DNA of 64,000 bases, taken from NCBI GenBank assembly GCA_018398805.1, contig JAGFBZ010000736.1, positions 1-64,000 on the forward strand, given 5' to 3'. Source of the stretch: Hirundichthys speculiger (Eukaryota > Chordata > Actinopteri > Beloniformes > Exocoetidae). Under the pieces are notes generated by a model, which was not told the origin of the DNA, ran no database searches, and saw only the letters and a list, made by a program, of their open reading frames with translations. The position numbers and the translations under genes are program-made. This document shows, piece after piece, positions 1 to 11,700 of this stretch (its first letter is position 1; each line of letters opens with the position of its first letter).

Positions 1-1904
1 AAGCTGCTCCGTTTCTTATTCAGTCTGCAACGATTACCAAAGACAGATCTGCAGTTAAATACAGCCTCAGATGAACAACACGCATGTCTTTTCAGAGCGC
101 CGTTATTTATTTAACAAAAATTTAGTCTAAGGGAACAAAAAGTGGGCTATACTAAATACACTCTTAATACCATCCGGCATCTTCCGCCTGGCCCTGTGTC
201 ATATCCATGGGCGTAACCACGCATTCTTTCCCAATACTGGGAAAATACCAATCTGTCCCCCCCAATATTATGTATAAACATGTTAAATATTTCCTCCTTT
301 TATGAAACCTGGCTCAACAGTCCGTCTCTTGTTATTTCCGAATATTTACAGATCAATTTATTTCCGTTTATAAGGAACACTAAAGTGTGTGACCACCCCC
401 TCCCAATTGTACACTTGGTTGCGCCCATTTAACACCTCTCGGTTTGAAGCGACAGTGTTGCCAACTTAGCAACTTTTTCGCTATATCTAGCGACTTTCCA
501 GACCCCCCTAGTGACTTAATTTGTAAAAAAGCGACTAGCGACAAATCTAGCGATTTTTTTCTGGTGATTTAGCGACTCACTGGCACTCAAACCGCTAGGT
601 TTGAAGCCATCACTTGGCTGCTTATGGCTGCTGTCTGCCTCGCGAGCCGCGCTTCTCTCTCTCTTTCTCTCTCTCTGTCGGGCACAGTGCACAGCCACAA
701 ACACCCCGCCCCCCCGCGCGAGACAACTCGGATGATCAGGTGAGACACTGGAAGACAAGACTCAACAGCTTGATGACATTTGTTTTAACCTAAGCCTACG
801 TGTCAGCAGTAAATAAAACTAGTAAGAAAAGCAGAATATTCTAAATAAAATTTTCCCCAGGGTCAGTTATTCTTCTGGTACAATAATAATCTTGGTCATA
901 ATGCAGGCAGCACAGAGAGACAGGGAGAGGGATTGTGTAAGGACAGACCACACTATTTTTTTTTTTGTCAAATTAATAAATCTGTATATATATTCAATTA
1001 ACATCAATATTTTACATTTAATTCTTTGTACAAATCTATGATTTCATTCACATTAAACGTTTCAGTGTAAATGTGCAGACATTCATTTTGAGACAAATCA
1101 ACAAAATACAAATTAACTTGGAATTAAAAGTCCATCGTGTGCTATGGACTTTTTGTCGTTCCAATCACAATATTTACATCAACATGCTTTAGGCATGTAA
1201 TTTTTCCCAGCTGGAAGCTATCCTATTTGCTACTATCTCAGAGAAATTGCAGACTATTCCTTTAAATGTGATTTCAGATGGTCAATAATAAAAAATCACA
1301 AAACTGTGGGAAATGCACCTTTAAAAAAAATTCTGGGGGAGGGCTCTCATTTGGACCCCCCCAATGTCTATACCATGGTTACGCCTTTGCCAGCATGCAT
1401 CATTTCCCGATGAAATCCATTTTATTTTTTCTCAAATTCCATTTTAATTTTTGAGAATTCCATTTTAAGCATTTTATGTTAAATTTAACCCCAAGACAGT
1501 ATAGAAAGTAATGAAATATAGACAATTTATGCAATTATAATTTATTTTTATACTTTTAAACATATTGTGTTCAACAAAACATTTTTGTTGACAAACAAAA
1601 AAAAATTCAAAAGTTCTTTTTATGTAATAAATAACTAAGAAAAAAATAAATCTATTTAAAGTGCAAAAAAATAAAGAAATTGCAACAGCAGTAAACTAAT
1701 CATTTCTATCTTGTTTAATTTCTTCTGTTATCAAACACACATATTAGACACATAGATATGACCAAGGGCGTAACCATGGTTACTGTGGGTTCTGAGTTTG
1801 GTCTGCAGCTACAGGACCTGGTCACCTTGCAGTCATTGATGGACCATGAAGTCCTCTGTATACTAGAATATTCTAGAGATAAATTTAAGTCCATCTGTCT
1901 AAAA
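1..1904. other. nfe2l1 intron sequence, relic transposons
   Basis: No exon is recognised. A segment with TTGCCAACTTAGCAAC and repeated TAGCGAC motifs (about 450-590) looks like a fish DNA-transposon relic. GGCGTAACCA(C/T)G occurs at 207 and, inverted, near 1375, a possible inverted pair without a target duplication. The rest is AT-rich. Confidence 0.4.
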
Positions 1905-2165
1905 GTTGAAGGTTGAAAATGGGTCATATGACAGGACGATAATCCAAACACAGCAGCAGATCAATGCCAGAATAGATGAGAAAAAAAAGAATCAAGATTA
2001 TGGAAAGTTTAGTCAAAGTCCAGACCTCAACCTGACTGAGATGCTGTGGTGGACCTTCAGAGAGCTGTGGAGAAGGGAATGTCCAAAAACCTCAATGAAT
2101 TGAGACAACACTGAAGTGAAGAATGGACCAGAACTCCTCCAGAACCATGAGAAAAGACGTATTTA
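1905..2165 (+). pseudogene. Tc1/mariner transposase relic in nfe2l1 intron
   Basis: A plus-strand frame with stops reads SQSPDLNLTEMLWWTFREL, followed after a stop by a remnant of EEW-type helix sequence. This matches the QSPDLNPIE-LW block of Tc1-like transposases. It lies just beyond the donor of the 2212-2715 nfe2l1 exon. Confidence 0.7.
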
Positions 2166-2211
2166 CAAGCTGCCGAATCTCCTACTGTGTATTTGTTCCC
2201 TGTTAAATTAC

Positions 2212-2715
2212 CTTCTTGTTGATCTTGTTGGTCCTGATCGCCCGTCACGTTATCATCTTGGTCTGTTGACTGAAGATATCCCTCCTCCTCCAGCCTGGCT
2301 GCCATCTCAGGACTAAATCCATCCTCCAGGTCCAGGTCCAGGTCCAACAGTCTAACGTCATCCAAGATAGAAATATCCTCAAAGAGGTCACTAAGCAGGT
2401 CAGGAAGGCCATCGACCTCCTCTTGGTCCAGTAGCAGGTCTTCAGGGTCCATTCTCTCTGTAACATCTGGAGTCAGCAGGTTCATGCTGGCGGCAGTCCA
2501 ATCATCGTCCACATCCAGTCCCATGAAGAGATCCGGTGAAGGATCTTCTGTAGGCAGATCTGTGGGGGCTGTTGGAGAAAACAAGGAGTCCAGAACAGAG
2601 TTCCTCAGAGCTGCCTTTGCGGACTGGACTGGACTGTGGTCATCCAGCTGTGAACTGGGAGTGAGGGGAAGCAGGACCGGCTCCAACTCCGACGGGTTCT
2701 GGGTCTCCAACACAT
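2212..2715 (-). CDS. nfe2l1: nfe2l1 acidic-domain exon (last nfe2l1 exon visible)
   Basis: An acceptor GTTTTGTGTCCAG precedes AT GTG TTG GAG, and the exon ends CAAGAAG before the donor GTAATT. It is 504 nt, phase 1 at both ends. The peptide is rich in Asp, Glu and Leu: DLFMGLDVDDDWTAA, DPEDLLLDQEEVDGLPDLL, then LEDGFSPEMAARLEEEGYL. The last segment aligns with EEGFNPVQASQLEEEF of mammalian NFE2L1, just before the Ser-rich region. A (GGTCCA)n stretch at 2326-2344 writes an LD repeat. The following exon, with the serine-rich and CNC-bZIP parts, is off-window. Confidence 0.85.
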
Positions 2716-5700
2716 CTGGACACAAAACAGAGGTTGCTTTTAACGTTTCAGGATGCAACAGAGCATTTGTTGTGATCAGTAAGAGACATTCAGGAAAGAA
2801 TCACAGCTGCGATGATATGATCATATATGATACGATACATGATATTCGACTCACGATACGATATATATCGATATTCATCTTACAATACATTTACATCATT
2901 TTCTGAAAGATTTTAAAGGCACAAAGTGATTTAGGTGACATCTTGTGAGTGTTCCAATGACTTTGCTTTAATTAATTAAACTGAACGCTTCAATTACACA
3001 TTATATGGCTGACAGGCAGCTTGCAAATGCAAAATGAATAAAAGATGTGTTGAGAAAAATAGTTTTATTTATTTTAACAGTGCAAATTGTTGCTGGCAAG
3101 CTTTTAAAGGTGGGACACGGGGGTTTTGGAAGAAGCTTAGAATATTGATACCCGCGGCTGAAAAATCAATACTCGATAAAATATTGGTATATAACGCAGA
3201 ATCGATAAAATCGCTCAGCTCTAGTGCTCATATTAGCATCTTTCTAGTCCAGGCACCACTCAAGGCGCCATGGACGCCGTTGGTACATGGACAATGAAAG
3301 ACTGGAGGAACATCTACGACTGATGAGGTAAGTTCTCCGCAGGTTGGCGACATGACTGGGGAGAAAACGGCAGAAAGTCTCTGACACAGCGGTTTTAAAT
3401 TATGAAGCTGCTGTTTGAACTGAGAGAAAACAAATGTTTCTGGGTTCTGAAGTGTGTGTGGATGTTTCTCCAGAAGACGGGTTCTGCAGTGTCTGTGGAT
3501 GTTCTCTAGAGGTCAGGTTCTGAAGTGTGTGTGGATGTTTTCCAGAAGACGGGTTCTGAAGTGTGTGTGGATGTTCTCCAGAAGACGGGTTCTGCAGTGT
3601 CTGTGGATGTTCTCTCTAGAGGTCAGGTTCTGAAGTGTGTGTGGATGTTCTCCAGGGGTCGGGTTCTGAAGTGTGTGTGGATGTTCTCCAGGGGTCGGGT
3701 TCTGAAGTGTGTGTGGATGTTCTCCAGAGGTCGGCTCTGAAGTGTGTGTGGATGTTCTCCAGAGGTCGGGTTCTGAAATCTGTGTGGATGTTCTCCAGAG
3801 GTCGGGTTCTGAAGTGTCTGTGGATGTTCTCTAGAGGTCGGGTTCTGAAGTGTATGCGGATGTTCTCCAGGGGTCGGGTTCTGAAGGGTGTGTGGATGTT
3901 CTCCAGGGGTCGGGTTCTGAAGTGTGTGTGGATGTTCTCCAGAAGTCGGGTTCTGAAGCGTGTGTGGATGTTCTCCAGAGGTCAGGTTCTGAAGTGTATG
4001 TGAATGTTCTCCAGAAGTCGGGTTCTGGAGTATGTGTGGATGTTCTCCAGGGGGTCGGTTCTGAAGTGTGTGTGGATGTTCTCCAGAGGTCGGGTTCTGA
4101 AGTATGTGTGGATGTTCTCCAGAGATCAGGTTCTGAAGGTGTGTGGATGTTCTCCAGGGGTCGGGTTCTGAAGTATGTGTGGATGTTCTCCAGGGTCGGT
4201 CGGTTCTGAAGGGTGTGTGGATGTTCTCCAGGGTCGGGTTCTGAAGGGTGTGTGGATGTTCTCCAGGGTCGTTCTGAAGGTTCTGAAGGGTGTGTGGATG
4301 TTTCTCCAGGGTCGGGTTCTGAAGGGTGTGTGGATGTTCTCCAGGGGTCAGGTTCTGAAGGGTGTGTGGATGTTCTCCAGGGGTCGGGTTCTGAAGTGTG
4401 TGTGGATGTTCTCCAGAGGTCGGGTTCTGGAGTATGTGTGGATGTTCTCCAGAGGTCGGGTTCTGAAGTATGTGTGGATGTTCTCCAAGGTCGGGTTCTG
4501 AAGGGTGTGTGGATGTTCTCCAGGGGTCGGGTTTTGAAGGGTGTGTGGATGTTCTCCAGGGGTCGGGTTCTGGAGTATGTGTGGATGTTCTCCAGAGGTC
4601 GGGTTCTGAAGTGTGTGTGGATGTTCTCCAGAGGTCTGGTTCTGAAGTGTGTGTGGATGTTCTCCAGGGGTCGGGTTTTGAAGGGTGTGTGGATGTTCTC
4701 CAGGGGTCGGGTTCTGGAGTATGTGTGGATGTTCTCCAGGGGTCGGATTCTAAAGTGTGTGTGGATGTTCTCCAGGGGTGGGGTTCTGAAGTGTGTGTGG
4801 ATGTTCTCCAGGGTCGGGTTCTGAATTACATGTGGATGTTCTCCAGAGGTCGAGTTCTGAAATATATGTGGATGTTCTCCAGAAGTCGGGTTCTGAAGTG
4901 TGTGTGGATGTTCTCCAGGGTCGGGTTCTGAAGGGTGTGTGGATGTTCTCCAGGGGTCGGGTTCTGAAGTGTGTGTGGATGTTCTCCAGAGGTCGGGTTC
5001 TGGAGTATGTGTGGATGTTCTCCAGAGGTCAGGTCCTGAAGTATGTGTGGATGTTCTCCAGGGGTCGGGTTCTGAAGGGTGTGTGCATGTTCTCCAGGGG
5101 TCGGGTTCTGGAGTATGTGTGGATGTTCTCCAGAGGTCGGGTTCTGAAGTGTGTGTGGATGTTCTCCAGAGGTCCGGTTCTGAAGTGTGTGTGGATGTTC
5201 TCCAGAGGTCGGGTTCTGGAGTATGTGTGGATGTTCTCCAGAGGTCGGGTTCTGAAGTATGTGTGGATGTTCTCCAGGGGTCGGGTTCTGAAGTACGTGT
5301 GGATGTTCTCCAGAGGTCGAGTTCTGAAATATATGTGGATGTTCTCCAGAGGTCGGGTTCTGAAGTGTGTGTGGATGTTCTCCAGGGTCGGGTTCTGAAG
5401 GTGTGTGGATGTTCTCCAGGGTCGGGTTCTGAAGTGGGTGGATGTTCTCCAGGGGTCGGGTTCTGAAGTACGTGTGGATGTTCTCCGAGGGTCGGGTTCT
5501 GAAGTATGTGTGGATGTTCTCCAGAGGTCGGCTCTGAAGTGTGTAGTGTGTTTCTCCAGAGGTCGAGTTCTGAAGTACGTGTGGATGTTCTCCAGAGGTC
5601 GAGTTCTGAAATATATGTGGATATTCTCCAGAGGTCGGGTTTTGAAGGGTGTGTGGATGTTCTCCAGAGGTCGGGTTCTGAAGTACGTGTGGATGTTCTC

Positions 5701-8700
5701 CAGAGGTCTAGTTCTGAAATATATGTGGATATTCTCCGGAGGTCGGGTTTTGAAGGGTGTGTGGATGTTCTCCAGGGGTCGGGTTCTGAAGTACGTGTGG
5801 ATGTTCTCCGAGGTCGGGTTCTGAAGTATGTGTGGATGTTCTCCAGAGGTCGGCTCTGAAGTGTGTGTGGATGTTCTCCAGAGGTCGGGTTCTGAAGTGT
5901 GTGTGGATGTTCTCCAGGGGTCGGGTTTTGAAGGGTGTGTGGATGTTCTCCAGGGGTCGGGTTCTGAAGTGTGTGTGTGATGTTCTCCAGGGGTCGGGTT
6001 CTGAAGTACGTGTGTGGATGTTCTCCAGGGGTCGGTTTTGAAGGGTGTGTGGATGTTCTCCAGGGGTCGGGTTCTGAAGTGTGTGTGGATGTTTTCCAGA
6101 AGACGGGTTCTGAAGTGTGTGTGGATGTTCTCCAGAGGACGGGTTCTGCAGTGTCTGTGGATGTTTCTCTAGAGGTCAGGTTCTGAAGTGTGTGTGGATG
6201 TTTTCCAGAAGGTCGGGTTCTGAAGTGTGTGTGGATGTTCTCCCAGAGGTCGAGTTCTGAAATATATGTGGATGTTCTCCAGAGGTCGGGTTCTGAAGTG
6301 TGTGTGGATGTTCTCCAGGGGTCGGGTTCTGAAGTACGTGTGGATGTTCTCCAGAGGTCGAGTTCTGAAGTATGTGTGATGTTCTCCAGAGGTCGGGTTC
6401 TGAAGTGTGTGTGGATGTTCTCCAGGGGGGTTCTGAAGTGTGTGTGTGTTCTCCAGAGGTCGGGTTCTGAAGTGTGTGGGTGTTGTTCTCCAGAGGTCGG
6501 GTTCTGAAGTGTGTGGATGTTTCTCCAGGGTCGGGTTTTGAAGGGTGTGTGGATGTTCTCCAGGGGTCGGGTTCTGAAGTGTGTGTGGATGTTCTCCAGG
6601 GGTCGGGTTCTGAAGTACGTGTGGATGTTCTCCAGAGGTCGGGTTCTGAAGTGTGTGTGGATGTTCTCCAGGGGTCGGGTTCTGAAGTGTGTGTGGATGT
6701 TCTCCAGGGGTCGGGTTCTGAACTGTGTGTGGATGTTCTCCAGAGGTCGGGTTCTGAAGTGAATTACCGTGCTGCAGCAGCATCTCTCTGACGGGCCCAT
6801 CAGTCGGTGTCATGTCGTCAAGGCTGTTGGAGCGTCGCAGCGCAGCTTCAGAACCAACTCCTCCAGCATTTCCTCCAGGTCTGTAATCCAGGTTTTGGTC
6901 CAGTGATGTCATCTCCACATCTGTATTCTGGAGAGGACGGCTAAACATTTTATCTCAGTTTATTGTTTCCGTCCCTTATATAAGCTTGTCTTGGCGTTTT
7001 CCAGGTCTTCTGGTTCTGTTTCTCACCTCAGGCTCCAGGAGGGACATCAGATCCTGCCAGTGGAGGTCCAGGTCCAGGTCCAGGTCCATTGAGCGGTGAT
7101 CAGGGACGGTGGTCAGGAGCGGGAGGCCCTCATGTCTGCCACCATCATCACTGATCTGTAGGACGAGAACGCAGAAGTGAGCCCAGTGAAATCCACCCTG
7201 AAGAATCTGTGATGGCGCCAGATGTTCCTCTGAAGGGAAAAAAAACCCTACCAACGTTAAATCAGCTGCCAACGTTTGATCTTATTCGATTTGCTTGCAT
7301 CTGTTCTAATAGATTTTGCTTGAACCCTTGCTCTTGTTCCACTGAGCTCAATCTCTGTACAGGACAGGTCCAGATAACTGAACTGTTTTCTGTAAATGAC
7401 TCTGTCACCTTGAGTCCAGAGCTTCCTTGCTTCGCCTGCGACCATAATAAATACTCTGTTTCTGAACCGAAGATTTCTCCAGTCTGTTCTTCTCTCTGCT
7501 AACAGTCTTACTTCAGGAAGTGGTGGACTGGACTTACAGTTATTGTATGAACATTGACGAAGACCACCAGACGTCTGAGGTGAAACCTGCAAGTTGATGT
7601 TCCTGACAAGTAGCACAAGATGTTGTCGTCGTTAGACTGAAATGCAGCTGTCATCAAAAGACCAGAACTTTAATGATATATCTATTTTCTGCTTTACACA
7701 ATTTTACCCAGAAGAGGTACCTGAATTCCCCACATACAGTGGTCATGGATGTGAAATCCACCTGTGGAGCCCAAAAGTGTTTTTTTTTTTGTAGCAGTTT
7801 TGTAAAGCTGGACATTTTCCATGGAGACTGACTCATTACTGGAGCCAGACCGTAGTGGTCGGCAGAGGAACTGCAGCCTCTAGTGGTCGGCAGAGGAACT
7901 GCTGCCTCTAGTGGTCAGTAGAGGAACTGCAGCCTCTAGTGGTCGGTAGAGGAACTGCAGCCTCTAGTGGTCAGTAGAGGAACTGCAGCCTCTAGTGGTC
8001 GGTAGAGGAACTGCAGCCTCTCGTGGTCAGTAGAGGAACTGCAGCCTCTAGTGGTCGGTAGAGGAACTGCAGCCTCTAGTGGTCCGTAGAGGAACTGCAG
8101 CCTCTAGTGGTCAGTAGAGGAACTGCAGCCTCTAGTGGTCGGTAGAGGAATTGCGGCCTCTTGTGGTCAGTAGAGGAACTGCAGCCTCTAGTGGTCAGTA
8201 GAGGAACCGCAGCCTCTAGTGGTCAATAGAGGAACTGCAGTCCCTAGTGGTCAGTAGAGGAACTGCAGCCTCTAGTGGTCAGTAGAGGAACTGCAGTCCC
8301 TAGTGGTCAGTAGAGGAACTGCAGCCTCTAGTGGTCAGTAGAGGAACTGCAGCCTCATTTGTTGACTAGTTGTAGATCCTCTGTCCTTTTATGATCCTCA
8401 GAGAGACTTTCATGGACTCTGATCTCTTTGGAATAACATCATTTTTTTTTCCCTTTCATCTCCTCAGTAGCACTAATTTGAAATATTTTTGGAATGTGCT
8501 GCAGGGTTGAAATATAAAAATGGATGTTTCCAAACATTTGAAATGACATTGATGAGAAAAAAAAAAAAAAAAAAAAACGAAGTATAGACGTCTAGTTTAC
8601 ATGGATGGAAACCCTCCCCTGGTGAGGGAGTGTCTAACAGCAGTCAACAGCAGCAGTTGCACAATCATGACTTAAAAGTGTGTCAGGACACTGCAGACCA

Positions 8701-11700
8701 GAGATCAGGTTTCAAAACACCTCAGGGCAGTCACAAGGCCGCTCCGGAAACATCCGTCAGTTACTGGATGTGCCTGTTATTTCATCCATGAGAGGATGAA
8801 GCAGATCAACATGTTGATAGACCTGTGTGTGTGCTCTCCAGCTGGTGAAGCTCTGCCGCCGCGAGGGTGTTGGCGTCCAGACGCACAAAAACATCCTGTC
8901 TGCAGAAACACAACGCTGGCACCGTCAACAGAACGATCAATTCTCTGGAGCAGCAGGGTCTTCCAGCTGTGAACGCCACAGCTGAAACAAATACAGTCTG
9001 AACCAGAGCTTTGTCCCTCCGGGTCTGACAGTGACGTTGAGGAAGCTGTTCCTCACGTTGGTCAGGTAGGAAACACAATGGCCTTGATGCAAGGAATTGT
9101 GGGAAAAATACTAAAAGTAATCCACCAAAAAAATAAATAAAATGAGGAGCAGAATGCTGGACGTTCACCTGGCTGGTTCACACACAAGTAGAAACAGCCA
9201 TCACACCCACATGGGTTCACCAGGTCCTGGTCCTGGTCCAGGTAGGACCCTCATGAAGTTCTGGCATAAACACATCCATCAAAGCGCTCAGGAAGGAGAC
9301 CCTTCTGTGTCCCAGAGACGAACCAGCTTTGATGTGAAATGTGTAAATAAAGCCCAGAACAACAACCAGTTCACTGGACTCAGATGTCCTCCACAGTCTC
9401 CAGATCTCAGTCCAGTAGAACAGTTTTGGGATGTGGTGGAACTGGAGGTTCTGATCATGGAGGAGCACCTGATAAATCTGCAGCAGCTGCTGTCATGAAA
9501 ATATGGACCAAACTCTCTGAGGGATGTTTCCAGAACCTTGTTGCATCTATGACACCAGGGATCAAGGGGCAGCACATGTGACACCAGAGGTCTCCACTAG
9601 GGGGCAGAATACAGACCCAGAGTCAAAAATGCAACCATGTACAAGAAGCGAGACAGAGGAAGTTCTTTTGTTTTTGTTGCAGTCCGAGATGATCTGTTGG
9701 ACCGTTAGATCAGGGTCTTCAGGATAAGAGTTCGTCTCGTTTTACCTGTGCCGATTTACCGAAATCAACGAGAAACACTGACAGTATTTTTTTTGTACAT
9801 CCTCCACGACTTTAACGACTCGTTGCACGAACCTGCAGTTCACCTGCGGTCTGCTGCTGCACCAACCTGCTCTGGCGCCTCCAGCGTTCAGGTGAATATT
9901 ACACTCCAGGTGCACGTTGGGTATTTTTTCAAGGATGTGCACAACCAGCGTGCCAAACGGATGCAGGCTACGCACGGCAGCCATGATGCATTCACGTACG
10001 CACTAAAAAAGGCAGTGTTTTCAGTGGCTCTTCTGTAAACGCAGCAGATGTGTACGCCACCATGTGGTGGCAGCTGGTATTACACCCCAGCACACCTGGC
10101 CTGATGCCCGACGCTGCAGGTGTTAAAGTCAGGACTCATCCGTTTGAAGCAGAGTGAGTGAACAACAACAGCCTGTTGTTTTGGATGTTTGCTCGCTCCT
10201 TCACTAAGAGACACTGAGGCACTAAGATGGCGGTCTGCGTAGCACCTGAACAGCAGCAGACTCATTCATTTCAAACGCTGGAGTCCCGGTTTTCAGACGA
10301 TGAGCAGGTTTGGGTCATGTGACCTCAGAGGATGACCTCAGATCTCCGTGGCCTCCGCGTGTGTTTGTTTTCCTTGTCAGCTGGGTGTTTCCTCTCTTCT
10401 GACTGCACTTCTTCATCTTGCCGCTGACTCACCCGTCTGACTCATCCTGTCACATGACACGAAGCTTTGGCGACACGGAAAAACAGATTTCAGGCTGCGA
10501 TTGAACCACTGGATTATTTATACGCCGCCTTCTGTGACATTTTACTTTTACAATCAGACTGCTGTTGAGCTGCTGAAGCTCCTCCTCCTCACTGCCCAGC
10601 TGGGACTCACAGGAGCACAACTGGTGTTTCAAGAGAACTGATGGGTTGGACTGGTGGAGGCAGCTGGACCTTCATTTAGGGTGATTTATTTTAAAAATGA
10701 GTTTTTTCCAGATCTGACTGAGCTTTTCCTGTAAATTTGTCCCCAACATTTGAGCGACAGCTGAGGAACAGAAAGAATCATCTCCTCTGACCTTCATGTT
10801 TAAACGTTCAGCGTCACAGCAGAAACTGGAGCTTAGAGGACTGATCTGCAGATGGAGTTAATGTTTAGAGTCACAGAAGCTCCTGGTACGACTGCTCTTC
10901 CAAAACCTGTTGACTGCTTAAACAAACCTCCGCCTGAAACCTGACTATGTGACGGATCTGAACCTTTGAGGGAGACCACTGAACGTCGGTGTTTCACCAG
11001 CAGCAGCTTCTGAACGTTGGAGGTCAGATTCAAACATCTCACGTTTATGTTTCCTCCAGGAGAAGCAGAACCTACGTGTGTCCTACCTGTCCGTCCTCGT
11101 CTTCCTGCAGGTCCTCCTCCACCGCTGGGCGGGGGGGCCACTCCCTCTCCACCTGAGCAGGTGTCTGATCTGGACGACCCACAGCAACTGGTTCTGGTTC
11201 CTGCTGGACCAGCCACGTCTGCAGCTCTGCACGAGGCACCTGGAGGAAAGGAGATGGACTTCCAGATGTTTCCTTCCTTACAGACTCTTTACCTGAATAA
11301 ACACACTTTTTTTATTTAATGACGCTCCAATCTAAGTATTAAAGTCTTTCAGGAACATGCAGTTGCACCACACAAATTACTTTAAAATAATAGTGAAGCT
11401 CTGAATTATATTATTGTCATCAAAATTAAAAAAAAACAAACTAATCTGACTGTAATGATTTTAGCCATTTTGTTTTTTTTATTTGTAAAACTAAACTAGT
11501 CTAAAGAAAATAAAACTGTCATTACAGATTTACATGATTCCTCACTTTCATTTCTGTTAAATTAATAATGACATGATGAAAAACTCCTACTAAAATCCAC
11601 CACCGTCCAACAGTTTTTATCGTTTCACACTAAAATATCAGAATAAAAGACTGGTACCAACTGGTACCGCAGTTTATAATCAGCATAATTCTGACCTCCA

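Noticed and set aside
206..1388. Transposon bounded by GGCGTAACCA(C/T)G inverted pair
   Set aside because: No target duplication, short match, and another copy of the motif at 1769 weakens the pairing.
3831..6800. 989-codon open frame on the minus strand
   Set aside because: It lies entirely in the 36-bp array; a stop-free 36-bp unit keeps frames open in several phases. No homology, start context or splice support.
8826..8899. Possible nfe2l1 exon reading QDVFVRLDANTLAAAELHQL
   Set aside because: It has a fair acceptor but no donor in the phase needed to join the next exon, and the resemblance to NFE2L1 is too weak.
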